NCBI GenBank assembly: GCA_902492045.1 | Contig: CABUKB010000012.1 | Coordinates: forward strand, 1-51,983 | Direction: 5' to 3' | Origin: an uncultured Oscillospiraceae bacterium | Lineage (GTDB): Bacteria; Bacillota; Clostridia; Oscillospirales; Acutalibacteraceae | Length of the DNA stretch: 51,983 nucleotides | Shown here: positions 42,662 through 50,532 of the stretch, piece by piece | How the letters are laid out: each line of letters begins with the position of its first letter | How positions within the stretch are numbered: position 1 is the stretch's first letter | Notes under the pieces: generated by a model | What the model was told of the DNA's origin: nothing | Databases searched by the model: none | The model's input: the letters and a program-made list of their open reading frames with translations, nothing else | Made by a program: the position numbers and the translations under genes

Positions 42662-43615
42662 ATGCCGGATTATACGAAAACCGCCTGTCCCGTCTGCGGG
42701 AAGGCGTTTCTCCCGGAGGATGACGTGGCGGTATGCCCGCTCTGCGGCGCCCCTCATCACCGGGCCTGTTACAAACAGCTCGGCCATTGTGCCCATGCGG
42801 CGGATCACGGCACTTCCCGCCAGTGGAAGCCGCCCGTTACCCGCGAAGACGAAGACGCCCGTATCTGCGGCAATTGCGGCACGGCCAACCCCCCCGATGC
42901 GGTCGTCTGCGCCTGCTGCGGATACCATATTGATCAGCCTCTCCCGCCGGATCCAACGCAGGGACAGCCGTCCGTCGATGCGGACGTGTTTTATGCCGAG
43001 TTCAGCCCGTATGTCGGCATGGCTCCGGACAGCTTGATCGACGGTTCTCCCGCTGTCGATGTGGCGGTCTTTTTAGGGCCGAACGCAGGGTTCTATCTGT
43101 CCCGCTTTCATTTTATGCAGGTGCAAAAGGGCAAAATCTCCTGGAACTGGGCGTCCGCGCTGTTCCCGGCCGGCTGGCTGCTCTACCGCAAAATGTACAA
43201 GGCCTTCGTTCCGGTTTTTCTCATCACGCTGCTTTTTGCCCTGCCCGGCATCCTTCTTGCGTGTTCGGCCGCCCGCCAGCTTTTTTCAGAGCCCGCAGCG
43301 GTCCGGTCCCTTTGGCGGGGAGCGGATATTCTGTCCGGCGCGCCGCCCCTGCTCGGGCTGGCTTTCAATATATCCGCCACCCTGCAATTCTTTTTCCGCC
43401 TGTTGATGGCCAGCATGTCCAATCATCTGTACCGGCGGCATACGATGGCGTCCATGGCCAGGATTCGGGCAGAGGCTTCCGGGGAGCCGGAATACCGCTG
43501 CGCCCTGACCCGGAAGGGCGGGGTCTGCCGCACGGCAGTTTTCATATACATCGTGCTGCTGGCCGTGGCGGCCGTCGCGCTCTGTTGCCTGACGGCTTTC
43601 TTTTTCCCGGCATGA
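42662..43615 (+). CDS. Prok-RING-like zinc-finger membrane protein (second of a pair)
   Basis: 317 residues, same layout as the preceding gene: CPVCGKAF...CPLCGAPHHRACY, ribbon CGNCGTAN...CACCG near 75-92, linker, then KGKISWNWASALFPAGWLLYRK near 170 and membrane helices about 185-210, 255-275 and 295-317. A tandem duplication that has diverged; the membrane part is less conserved than the zinc part. ATG at 42662. Both genes are followed by galU in the same direction, 60 bases on. Confidence 0.8.
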   Translation: MPDYTKTACPVCGKAFLPEDDVAVCPLCGAPHHRACYKQLGHCAHAADHGTSRQWKPPVTREDEDARICGNCGTANPPDAVVCACCGYHIDQPLPPDPTQGQPSVDADVFYAEFSPYVGMAPDSLIDGSPAVDVAVFLGPNAGFYLSRFHFMQVQKGKISWNWASALFPAGWLLYRKMYKAFVPVFLITLLFALPGILLACSAARQLFSEPAAVRSLWRGADILSGAPPLLGLAFNISATLQFFFRLLMASMSNHLYRRHTMASMARIRAEASGEPEYRCALTRKGGVCRTAVFIYIVLLAVAAVALCCLTAFFFPA

Positions 43616-43677
43616 CCGCCCGGAGCACGGCGCCAGGCCGTTAGATCCCGGGAATCCACTTTGAGAGGAGAATATTG

Positions 43678-44553
43678 ATGCATTCAAAAGTCCGCAAAGC
43701 CGTCATACCGGCGGCGGGACTCGGCACCCGCGTACTGCCTATAACCAAATCCATGCCCAAAGAAATGTATCCCATCGTGGACAAGCCTGCCATCCAGTAC
43801 ATTGTGGAAGAGGCGGTGCGGTCGGGCATCACGGATATCCTTATCATCACCAACCGTGGCAAGGAAATCCTGGAAGACCATTTCGACCACAGCATCGAGC
43901 TGGAGGAACGTCTGGAACAAAGCGGCAAAACCGAGGTGCTTCGCCAGGTGCGGGAGATCGCCTCCATGGCGAATCTCTACTTCATCCGGCAAAAAGAGAC
44001 CCGTGGACTCGGCCATGCGGTCAGCCAGGCCCGAGCCTTTGTGGGGGACGAGCCGTTTGCCGTTCTGTATGGGGACGATGTCATTCTCGGCGAAGATCCC
44101 GCGTGCGGCCAGCTATGCCGCGCCTATGAGGCATACGGGCTGGGCGTCGTGGGGATTAAAGAGGTCACGCCCGAACAGATCGGCCGGTACAGTTCCCTGA
44201 AGGTCGATCCTCTGCGGGACAATCTTTACCGTGTCACCGACATGATCGAAAAACCCGCGCCGGATCAGGTTCTGTCCCTCTTTTCCATACTTGGACGGTG
44301 CGTGCTTCCGCCGGAGATTTTTGAAATTCTCGATCAGACGCCGCCCGGAGCGGGGGGAGAAATCCAGCTCACCGACGCCATGTGTACCCTCGCCAGACGA
44401 AACGGCATGACAGGGGTCGATTTCACCGGTAAACGGTACGACATGGGCAATAAGCTGGGCATTCTGCAGGCGATTTGCGAAGTGGCGCTGAACCATCCCG
44501 AAGTGGGCGGCGGTTTCCGCGCCTATCTCAAAGATCTGACACAGACGCTGTAA
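43678..44553 (+). CDS. galU: UTP--glucose-1-phosphate uridylyltransferase
   Basis: Makes UDP-glucose from UTP and glucose 1-phosphate for cell-envelope sugars. 291 residues, full length. Seen: IPAAGLGTRVLPITKSMP near 10, the PKEMYPIVDKPAIQYIVEE stretch near 27, QKETRGLGHAVSQARAFV near 104, GDDVILG near 134 and DMIEKPAPDQVLS near 185. The ATG at 43678 follows GAGAGGAG; a TTG just before it is unlikely. Terminator right behind. Confidence 0.97.
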   Translation: MHSKVRKAVIPAAGLGTRVLPITKSMPKEMYPIVDKPAIQYIVEEAVRSGITDILIITNRGKEILEDHFDHSIELEERLEQSGKTEVLRQVREIASMANLYFIRQKETRGLGHAVSQARAFVGDEPFAVLYGDDVILGEDPACGQLCRAYEAYGLGVVGIKEVTPEQIGRYSSLKVDPLRDNLYRVTDMIEKPAPDQVLSLFSILGRCVLPPEIFEILDQTPPGAGGEIQLTDAMCTLARRNGMTGVDFTGKRYDMGNKLGILQAICEVALNHPEVGGGFRAYLKDLTQTL

Positions 44554-44566
44554 ACAAAGGTTGAAA

Positions 44567-44606
44567 GGCAAGGCCCGTGGATGGTTTTCCACGGGCTTTG
44601 CCTATT
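44567..44606 (+). terminator. Terminator of galU
   Basis: GGCAAGGCCCGTGGA (44567-44581) with TCCACGGGCTTTGCC (44588-44602), then TATTT. Confidence 0.85.
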
Positions 44607-44694
44607 TCCGGCGGAGACAGGGCTCTTTTCTCGATTCATATTCGGCCGGCGGCGGGCATACTATGGAGTAACCGGAAAAGAGGAGGCTTTCCAC

Positions 44695-45174
44695 ATGCAC
44701 ACCGCCGTCAAACGCAAATTCGACTTCCGCGCGTTTGCTTTTTTTGAAATAATCACCCTGGGCGCAGGGCTGGCCAGTGGATTTCTCAGCGGCATATCGG
44801 GCTTCGACGGCCTGACAAAACCTCCTCTGACGCCGCCGGCATTTGTCTTCCCCCTGGTCTGGACGATCCTGTACGCGCTTATGGCGTTCGCGGCTTACCT
44901 GGTGTACAATACCGATGACCTCGACCGGGGCGCCCCTTTGCGGATGTATCTCCTGCAGCTTTTGGTGAATGTGCTGTGGCCGGTGTTCTTCTTCCGGTTG
45001 GAATGGCGGTTGTTTTCGTTTTTCTGGCTGCTCCTCCTCATCGCCCTCATCACCCTGACCATGGTGGGGTTCCGGTCAATCCGCCCGGCTGCCTATTACC
45101 TTATGATCCCCTATCTGTTGTGGTGCCTGTTCGCCGCATATCTCAATCTCGCGTTTTACCTGCTGAATCGCTGA
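44695..45174 (+). CDS. tspO: TspO/MBR family protein
   Basis: 159-residue membrane protein with five helices. Family marks: PPLTPPAFVFPLVWTILYALM near 42-62, LLVNVLWPVFFF near 88 and a Trp/Tyr-rich last helix (YLLWCLFAAYLNLAFY). TspO proteins bind porphyrins and related ligands and are linked to stress signalling. The ATG at 44695 follows GAGGAGG. Single gene between two terminators. Confidence 0.93.
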   Translation: MHTAVKRKFDFRAFAFFEIITLGAGLASGFLSGISGFDGLTKPPLTPPAFVFPLVWTILYALMAFAAYLVYNTDDLDRGAPLRMYLLQLLVNVLWPVFFFRLEWRLFSFFWLLLLIALITLTMVGFRSIRPAAYYLMIPYLLWCLFAAYLNLAFYLLNR

Positions 45175-45234
45175 TCTTCCCATAAGGAGGACGTTTTTAA
45201 CGGCACCGTCAATCTGAAAGACTACCACTGAAAA

Positions 45235-45284
45235 GATAAAACCTTCCCGGGAGGCCAGTGGCGGCGTCCCGGGAAAGTTTTATC
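45235..45284 (+). terminator. Terminator of tspO
   Basis: GATAAAACCTTCCCGGGA (45235-45252) pairs with TCCCGGGAAAGTTTTATC (45267-45284), with one bulge. A/T flanks on both sides allow use in both directions. Confidence 0.85.
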
Positions 45285-45356
45285 CGTTTCGCCCAAGCGA
45301 AACCCGTCCCGCTTTGCACCATAAGGCCGGCTCAAACGCGGGCCGTTTGTTAGGGC

Positions 45357-45399
45357 AAAAGGCCCCCTGCGGTGCGCGACGGCTCACCGCAGGGGGCCT
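45357..45399 (-). terminator. Terminator of the SipW/TasA-like operon
   Basis: Perfect 14-bp stem (45360-45373 with 45386-45399) followed on the minus strand by TTTT, 17 bases beyond the last gene's stop. Confidence 0.9.
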
Positions 45400-45415
45400 A
45401 AAAGCGCCATTTCTA

Positions 45416-46729
45416 TCAGGGCTTCGTGTACGGCGCCTTCTGAATGAGAATCTCAAAATCGGCCCAGAGTTCGACGCCGATCCTGCCCGCTTCATAGTAA
45501 GTATCGAGGGCCTCCGCAACACCGACGCTGCCGATCACGGTGTCCGCCCTATCCATACAGCCGATGGTTAAACTCGTATCCGCCGGGTCCATCACGCCGT
45601 CTTTCAGAACATGGCAGATGTCGGTAGGCATTGTCTGAAGAGGCCAGTTCATGGTGATGGTGAATTCTTCGTCATACTCGGTATCGGCTTTCAGAATACA
45701 CGGGTTGGCGGACAACGCCTTGACAAGCGCCGTCAGAGACCCCGTAAAATGAAAGTCTATGGTATTGCCTTCGGCGGATGTGACCGTGAGCACGACCGGA
45801 TAATAATCGCCCACAAGCTCAAAGGTCCCGTCTGCCTCGGTGTATTGGCCCGCGGCAAAGTCAGGGTATGTTCCTGCAAGCAGGAACGTATCCCCAAATC
45901 CTCCAAAGCCATATTCAAAAGACGAGCCCTTGTAACTTTCACCCGCACCGCACTTTTCAGCAAAATCAAAGGTCAGCGCCATGTCTTTATCGGACGATCC
46001 TTTGATGGTGAAGGTATACGTGCAGCCCCTGTAAAAGCCGCTGTCCGGGTAATGGGGCTTTAGATTTCCGACTTGGAACAGGGTGGAATCCTCGGTTTGA
46101 ATGGATTCAGCAAAAAACTTGGGGGATTGGGGATTGTTCTCCTGGCTGTAGGTAAGGTTGACGGCAAGTGTGCTGTTGGCCGGCACCATTTCCTCATAAG
46201 CGTCCTTCGGATCGTCAAAAGGCGTTTTCTGTATTGCCAAGGCCTTAAAAGCTAAGGTGATGCCGTCTTTCAGCGTCGTCCCATCTTCTTCAAGCATATC
46301 GCTGTTTTCAAGCGCCGCGTCGTAGGAGACGATGTTGTCCTTTAGAATGGGGAAAACCCGAACATCCGCATGTTTGGCCACCTCGCGGTAGTAGATGTTG
46401 TCGTAGCCTGCAAGTTTTATCCATCCGTCGGCCATTTCATAATCCACAAGTCCGTCCGTGGCGTCGGTTACCTCGACATAAACATAGGCGTCAACGGTAT
46501 TGTCTACCGTTACCGTCGGGTCTTTAGCCTGTGTGGTGCCGGGAATGATATGGTAACTCCCCCCGGTCGTTTCATTCAGCTCAACCATGACCTTATGGGG
46601 CTGGAAATTGATGACCGTGTCCTCGGTCTGTCCCTCCAGATAGGCGTATGTACCGCCGCCAAGAAGCACGGCGGCCGCAAGCGTTACGGCCAGGCTGGCG
46701 GTGATTATACTCTTTCGCGAAATTTTCAC
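45416..46729 (-). CDS. Large TasA/camelysin-like exported protein
   Basis: 437 residues. The N-terminus is a SipW-type signal: SRKSIITASLAVTLAAAVLL, then GGTYAYLEGQTEDTVINFQP, the usual small-residue/aromatic cleavage region followed by an N-F pattern. Next comes the prealbumin-like TasA domain (KDPTVTVDNTVDAYVYVEV near 70). The rest is beta-rich with two more putative domains (about 190-330 and 330-437). Probably secreted and built into a surface fibre or matrix. The start overlaps the end of the 119-residue gene (ATGA), so the two are coupled. Last gene of the operon. Confidence 0.85.
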   Translation of the reverse strand: MKISRKSIITASLAVTLAAAVLLGGGTYAYLEGQTEDTVINFQPHKVMVELNETTGGSYHIIPGTTQAKDPTVTVDNTVDAYVYVEVTDATDGLVDYEMADGWIKLAGYDNIYYREVAKHADVRVFPILKDNIVSYDAALENSDMLEEDGTTLKDGITLAFKALAIQKTPFDDPKDAYEEMVPANSTLAVNLTYSQENNPQSPKFFAESIQTEDSTLFQVGNLKPHYPDSGFYRGCTYTFTIKGSSDKDMALTFDFAEKCGAGESYKGSSFEYGFGGFGDTFLLAGTYPDFAAGQYTEADGTFELVGDYYPVVLTVTSAEGNTIDFHFTGSLTALVKALSANPCILKADTEYDEEFTITMNWPLQTMPTDICHVLKDGVMDPADTSLTIGCMDRADTVIGSVGVAEALDTYYEAGRIGVELWADFEILIQKAPYTKP

Positions 46730-47085
46730 TGTCTTTTTCTCCTCGTGTCGTGATTTTTGTATGCGGGGAGCGCGGCATATCGTTTCCGCCCCATGCTAAA
46801 CAGAACGACCGTCGCCGCCAAGCTGAACAGCATGGCGGCCAGAAGCGGCGCAACCGGGATGCTGCCGCCGGTCGGCGGCGCGGGAGGCGGTTCCGGCTGG
46901 GATGAGACCGACGGCCCGGGATGTTCCTCTGTGGTGAAGAGGTTTACACAGGTTGTTGAGACCGAGGTCACATAAGCGACGCTGTTCTTTACCTGCTGTG
47001 TGTGCAGCGTGATAAGGAGAAGCACACACATCGCCAAAAGGAAAAACGATCTGCAAACGAACAATGGCCGATGACTTTCCGCCAT
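46726..47085 (-). CDS. Small anchored protein of the SipW/TasA locus
   Basis: 119 residues. First helix 13-29 (FFLLAMCVLLLITL), then SVAYVTSVSTTCVNLFT, which resembles a SipW cleavage region whose TasA domain has been lost. A Pro-rich spacer (QPEPPPAPPTGG) leads to a second helix (about 78-97) and a basic tail (GRKRYAAL). The PTGG-helix-basic-tail order resembles an LPxTG-type anchor or a simple C-terminal membrane anchor. It may fix the fibre to the cell. The ATG at 47085 follows AGGAGGGAG. Confidence 0.75.
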   Translation of the reverse strand: MAESHRPLFVCRSFFLLAMCVLLLITLHTQQVKNSVAYVTSVSTTCVNLFTTEEHPGPSVSSQPEPPPAPPTGGSIPVAPLLAAMLFSLAATVVLFSMGRKRYAALPAYKNHDTRRKRQ

Positions 47086-47123
47086 TTATAGGGCTCCCTC
47101 CTCTACCGATTCGGATGTCTGCG

Positions 47124-47765
47124 TCATCCGATGGATGGAACGGTGATTTCCGCGCCGGTCAGGCCGAATTGTTCCACGGCGAGCCCGGCGGCCGTCTGCG
47201 CAGGGACGTGGGCAGTCTGCACGGCAAAGGCGGTTACACACAGCTTTTTCTCACCCAAATTTTCGATGTCTACCGCGGTCAAATCGGGCGATACCGTGAC
47301 CCTGGTAAAAATCGGGTTTAGCTGAACGTCCTCCGCCGCGGTCAGAGCGTCTACCTTCTTGCTGTAGGCATAGACCGTATTTTCGCCGGCTTCCGCCACC
47401 TTGTGCCACGACGCGGTGTCGTAGTTCATGGTGAATTTGTCACCCAGGCTGTTTTCGACCAGCAGAAATACATAACACTCCTCACTGCCCTTTAACACGG
47501 TGGGGGTGGGATCCTTATCCAGCACCGCTCCGGCTACATACCGGTAATGGTTGGCGGTCACGCGCCGGGCCCCCTCCCCGACAACAGCCTTTCCGTCGGT
47601 CCCTACCAGCGCCTCGTCCAACCGCACAGCAATGGTGCCGCCCGCAAAGGTGTTTACCACAGGTTCGCTGGTAGAGGACAGCCATGATAAGGTCGGTCCA
47701 ATGGTCAGCACGGCGATGACGGCCAGCAGCGAGCTAATGAGCATGAGTTTCTGACTTTTTCGCAC
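47124..47765 (-). CDS. TasA/camelysin-like exported protein
   Basis: 213 residues. The signal region LMLISSLLAVIAVLTIGP ends in TLSWLSSTSEPVVNTFAGGTI, the typical SipW-substrate pattern (PVxNTFxxG). The prealbumin-like domain shows GAVLDKDPTPTVLKGSEECY then VFLLVENSLGDKFT. Likely a fibre or matrix subunit processed by the signal peptidase encoded just upstream. I chose GTG at 47765, preceded by AAAGGAG; an in-frame TTG at 47789 overlaps that site. Gap to the peptidase gene 74 bases. Confidence 0.88.
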   Translation of the reverse strand: MRKSQKLMLISSLLAVIAVLTIGPTLSWLSSTSEPVVNTFAGGTIAVRLDEALVGTDGKAVVGEGARRVTANHYRYVAGAVLDKDPTPTVLKGSEECYVFLLVENSLGDKFTMNYDTASWHKVAEAGENTVYAYSKKVDALTAAEDVQLNPIFTRVTVSPDLTAVDIENLGEKKLCVTAFAVQTAHVPAQTAAGLAVEQFGLTGAEITVPSIG

Positions 47766-47839
47766 TACACTTCTCCTTTCCACTGTCAAACAGTAAAATT
47801 CTGGTCATGGTGAATCGAACGTCCATATCCGGAATTCGA

Positions 47840-48406
47840 TTATGAAAAGCCGTCTTTGAGCGGCGTTTCACCGGCGCCGGTCTGGGGATAGGCCTTTTTC
47901 TTCCTGACTATATCCCAAATCAAGGAGAGTACAAACAGCAGGGCAAGCGCCGTCATAACCAACGGACGGTTTTTCTCCGCCGTAAAAATGCGCATGGGCT
48001 TGCCGAGCCATGGAATCCCAAGCACCACTTTTCCAACTACGTTTTCCCACCGTACGGGCCTGGCGTCTTCGCTGTTGTTGGCGTCTCCCTTTGTCGTAAA
48101 GGTTCCGCTGGCGCTGTCAACGCGAACGACGCGGTGCGTGGCAAGCGCCCCCTCTTCATTGAAGACAAATGTGATAACGTCCCCCGGCTGAATTTTTCCG
48201 GGGTCGAGCTTCCGCACCACGACCAAGGTGTCAACCGGATATTTCGGAGACATGCTCGCACTGTCGATCGAAAACAGATTCCATCCGAGCAGTTTGAGGG
48301 CGACGAAAAGAAGCGCTATTATGGCGATCATGGCGGTGAGAAAGGTCGAGAGAAAGTCCCCCGCCGTTTTCAGGATATTCTTTACTTGGGGGTGCATCTG
48401 TCGCAT
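47840..48406 (-). CDS. sipW: SipW-type signal peptidase I
   Basis: 188-residue membrane serine protease of the ER/archaeal type. N-terminal helix (about 15-38, STFLTAMIAIIALLFVAL), catalytic Ser in FSIDSASMSP near 47, catalytic His (instead of Lys) in ALATHRVVRVD near 85, GDANNSEDARPV near 105, then a C-terminal helix (about 150-168). SipW enzymes process TasA-family precursors, two of which follow. The ATG at 48406 follows AGGAGAGA; the frame stays open further up through the invertible segment but that is not coding. First gene of the operon, 95 bases from the inner repeat. Confidence 0.93.
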   Translation of the reverse strand: MRQMHPQVKNILKTAGDFLSTFLTAMIAIIALLFVALKLLGWNLFSIDSASMSPKYPVDTLVVVRKLDPGKIQPGDVITFVFNEEGALATHRVVRVDSASGTFTTKGDANNSEDARPVRWENVVGKVVLGIPWLGKPMRIFTAEKNRPLVMTALALLFVLSLIWDIVRKKKAYPQTGAGETPLKDGFS

Positions 48407-48500
48407 AATCTCTCCTCTGAAAACGGTCTCGTTATCGGCTGCATGAAGGAATACGGATCCTTTTCCCCCTCGCTGGCGGGTGCTGCAAAAACGGCATGAC

Positions 48501-48526
48501 GTTGAGGACATAAGGCTTATTATGTC
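48501..48526 (+). repeat. Left inverted repeat of the invertible segment
   Basis: 26 bases that are the perfect reverse complement of 48749-48774. The core is GACATA (48507-48512), 8-base spacer AGGCTTAT, TATGTC (48521-48526): two inverted recombinase half-sites around a crossover region. Confidence 0.95.
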
Positions 48527-48748
48527 GCTTTGCCGGCAACAATCGGGCAGAAGTCTGCGGAAAAACGGCCGGGCAAAGGCGGAAAAAAGAAAAAAGAACG
48601 TGACAATACAAGCCGACGGAATATTCTGGAAAACCCCGGCTTGCTTTTTCGTGCCCTTTACCAACTTTTTTACAGTATGTATTGTCACAAAGGTTCACAT
48701 ATGCTACAATGGTAGAAATTTGGAGACGGTGTGGGGGTATCCGTTGAG
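48527..48748. other. Invertible promoter segment (222 bp), OFF in this orientation
   Basis: Non-coding DNA between perfect 26-bp inverted repeats, adjacent to a tyrosine recombinase gene. It carries one strong promoter (48682-48710) pointing right, away from sipW. If inverted, the promoter would lie at about 48565-48593 on the minus strand, roughly 150 bases ahead of sipW. It also holds a 10-bp inverted repeat, GTGACAATAC (48600-48609) and GTATTGTCAC (48679-48688), the latter overlapping the -35. Seen directly: repeats, promoter and gene order. Inferred: switching. Confidence 0.85.
48682..48710 (+). promoter_or_regulatory. Promoter inside the invertible segment
   Basis: TTGTCA (48682-48687), 17-base spacer, TACAAT (48705-48710). 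As given it fires toward the 3' end of the recombinase gene, antisense to it. No promoter of comparable quality is seen toward sipW. Confidence 0.85.
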
Positions 48749-48774
48749 GACATAATAAGCCTTATGTCCTCAAC
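48749..48774 (-). repeat. Right inverted repeat of the invertible segment
   Basis: Perfect partner of 48501-48526. It holds the last codons and stop (48762-48764) of the recombinase. Since both repeats are identical, inversion leaves the recombinase reading frame intact. With 48743-48748 it also forms a 12-bp palindrome (GTTGAGGACATA with TATGTCCTCAAC). Confidence 0.95.
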
Positions 48775-49598
48775 AACAGCTTTTCCACCCGTTCCAGCCG
48801 AAGACGGTGTTCGTTCCCGGATTCGATGGTATAAATCCGGGTGGTGTTGACGCTGCTGTGGCCCAGCAGGTCGGCCAGCCGCACAATATCCTTTTCCATG
48901 CTGTAAAATGTGCGGGCAAAAAGATGTCTCAAATTGTGGGGGAACACTTTGTTTTGGGGAACGTCCGCCCGTTCGCAAAGGGCCTTCATGTCCCGCCAGA
49001 TGTTCCGCCTGTTCAGCGGCTTTCCGCTTCTTGTCACAAAAATGGCTCCGGCTGTTATGCCGGTTCGGCTCATATATTGCGTCAAGAGTTTCTGAATCGG
49101 CGTGGGGATGAAAATCACCCGCGTCTTATTTTTGCAGTTCACCACCGCCTTGCCCGCCCGCGCTGCCTCCGCCGTGATATATGGCAGCTCAGATACCCGG
49201 ATGCCGGTGCCGCAGATGGTTTGGATCACCAGCGACAGGCGGGTGTTCCCGGCGGCCTTTACCAGCCGGTGCAGCTCCTGTTTCGTCAGTTCCCTGTCCT
49301 CATTACAAAAAATCTGCCGCTGAATTTTCAGGGGCCGGACACGGCAGTCCTCCATGCCGATAAACCGCAGAAACCGGTTTAAGGCGATCAGCATGGAATT
49401 GATACTGGCGGGTGCATACCGTGCCGTCAGGTGCTCCTTGTAGGCAACGGTCACCTCCTTGTTGATCCGCTGCCCGGCCAGAAACGCATAAAACCCGCGT
49501 ATGTCCCGCAGATACTTGTCAATGGTCGCCGCACTTTTTTCCTCCTTTACCAGATATTCCTCAAATTGCCGCAACGATGCCATATAGCTGTCCTCCAT
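48762..49598 (-). CDS. Tyrosine recombinase, probable DNA invertase
   Basis: 278 residues. An N-terminal SAM-like core-binding domain (about 5-90, FEEYLVKEEKSAATIDKYLR) and the catalytic domain with all key residues: Arg in GTGIRVSEL, Lys in NCKNKTRVIF, HNLRHLFA (HxxR), His in LLGHSSVNTT and the Tyr nucleophile in RIYTI. Close to XerC/XerD-like invertases. The ATG at 49598 follows GGAGGG; upstream in-frame codons lack a site. Its stop lies inside the right repeat of the invertible segment, a layout that argues strongly that it acts on this segment. Confidence 0.92.
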   Translation of the reverse strand: MEDSYMASLRQFEEYLVKEEKSAATIDKYLRDIRGFYAFLAGQRINKEVTVAYKEHLTARYAPASINSMLIALNRFLRFIGMEDCRVRPLKIQRQIFCNEDRELTKQELHRLVKAAGNTRLSLVIQTICGTGIRVSELPYITAEAARAGKAVVNCKNKTRVIFIPTPIQKLLTQYMSRTGITAGAIFVTRSGKPLNRRNIWRDMKALCERADVPQNKVFPHNLRHLFARTFYSMEKDIVRLADLLGHSSVNTTRIYTIESGNEHRLRLERVEKLLLRT

Positions 49599-49935
49599 AA
49601 CGTTTCCCTCCATGAAAGTGATAGCATTAGTCTCTCCAAAATCGTATTTTACTATAACTTTACTTGAGAAAAACGTCACAACGCAGGGAGCGACGGGTTC
49701 TCTCACTTCATATCCCGTCTGAAAAGCGGCTTTTGTTGCGCCCGGCCTTTCGCTATATAGGACATGGGGGTGCGGAAGTCTTTTTGATGCTTATTCGCGA
49801 ATTTTGATGTTGACTATTCCGTCGTTTTATGATAAGCTACTTTACAATACATTTCCGCCGGGAAAACGCTTATTTTTGCTCCGTTAGGCCATTGCAGGAG
49901 TAAACATAAGTGTTTATTTTTTTGTGGAGGTCTAT
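49599..49935. other. Intergenic interval upstream of the PNPOx gene
   Basis: No credible gene. TTGACT at 49810-49815 with a poor -10 (TAAGCT after 17 bases, or TATGAT closer) may drive the next gene. In its leader AAACGCTTAT near 49864 can pair with ATAAGTGTTT near 49906, enclosing an inner CTCC/GGAG stem. Confidence 0.4.
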
Positions 49936-50439
49936 ATGCTATTTCGAGAAATGAGAAGGAAAAAACAGGCCCTACCGCAACGGGAAATTGCCGATATTCT
50001 GCATAAGGGAACATCTGGCGTACTCGCCTTGATGGGCGACAACGATTATCCGTATGCTGTTCCCATCAGTTATGTATATGACGGAGAAAAAATCTATTTT
50101 CACTGTGCAAATACCGGGCATAAATTAGACGCTATTCAAAGAAATTCAAAGGTGTCTTTTTGCGTAATTGATAGAGATTTCATTATCCCGGAGGAATATA
50201 CAACTTATTTCCGAAGCGTGATTGCCTTTGGACAGATAAAGAGAATTGAAGATGAAAGTGAAAAAAGGGCAGCCATAGAAAAATTAGCACGCAAATATGC
50301 GCCGAATGACACGGCCGGTAACCGCGACAAGGCGATAAGGCGCGAGTGGAAACCTCTTTGCATGCTGGAAATGACAATCGACCATGTAACGGGAAAAGAG
50401 GCGATAGAACTTGTAAAAAGCAGAAAGGTAATTGAATAA
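49936..50439 (+). CDS. PNPOx-fold flavin-binding protein (NimA-like)
   Basis: 167 residues of the pyridoxamine 5'-phosphate oxidase-like superfamily. Pattern: REIADILHKGTSGVLALMG near 15, YPYAVPISYVYDGEKIYFH near 37, GHKLDAIQRNSKVSFCVID near 60 and a final LEMTIDHVTGKEA. Such proteins bind FMN; the NimA subgroup is tied to 5-nitroimidazole reduction in anaerobes, but that role is not shown here. The ATG at 49936 follows GGAGG. AT-rich, likely acquired. Confidence 0.88.
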   Translation: MLFREMRRKKQALPQREIADILHKGTSGVLALMGDNDYPYAVPISYVYDGEKIYFHCANTGHKLDAIQRNSKVSFCVIDRDFIIPEEYTTYFRSVIAFGQIKRIEDESEKRAAIEKLARKYAPNDTAGNRDKAIRREWKPLCMLEMTIDHVTGKEAIELVKSRKVIE

Positions 50440-50480
50440 ACACAAAATAGCCCGCCGGGGTTTTTCTTTTATTGTGTAGT

Positions 50481-50511
50481 AGGCCAGCGTTACACAAACG
50501 CTGGCCTTTTT
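50481..50511 (+). terminator. Terminator of the PNPOx gene
   Basis: AGGCCAGCGTT (50481-50491) with AACGCTGGCCT (50497-50507) and TTTTT. Confidence 0.9.
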
Positions 50512-50532
50512 GAATGATGGGGAGATGACACT

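Noticed and set aside
48407..48688. Upstream extension of sipW into the invertible segment
   Set aside because: No ribosome site at the upstream starts, extension lacks signal-peptidase similarity and would be broken by inversion; ATG at 48406 has a strong site.
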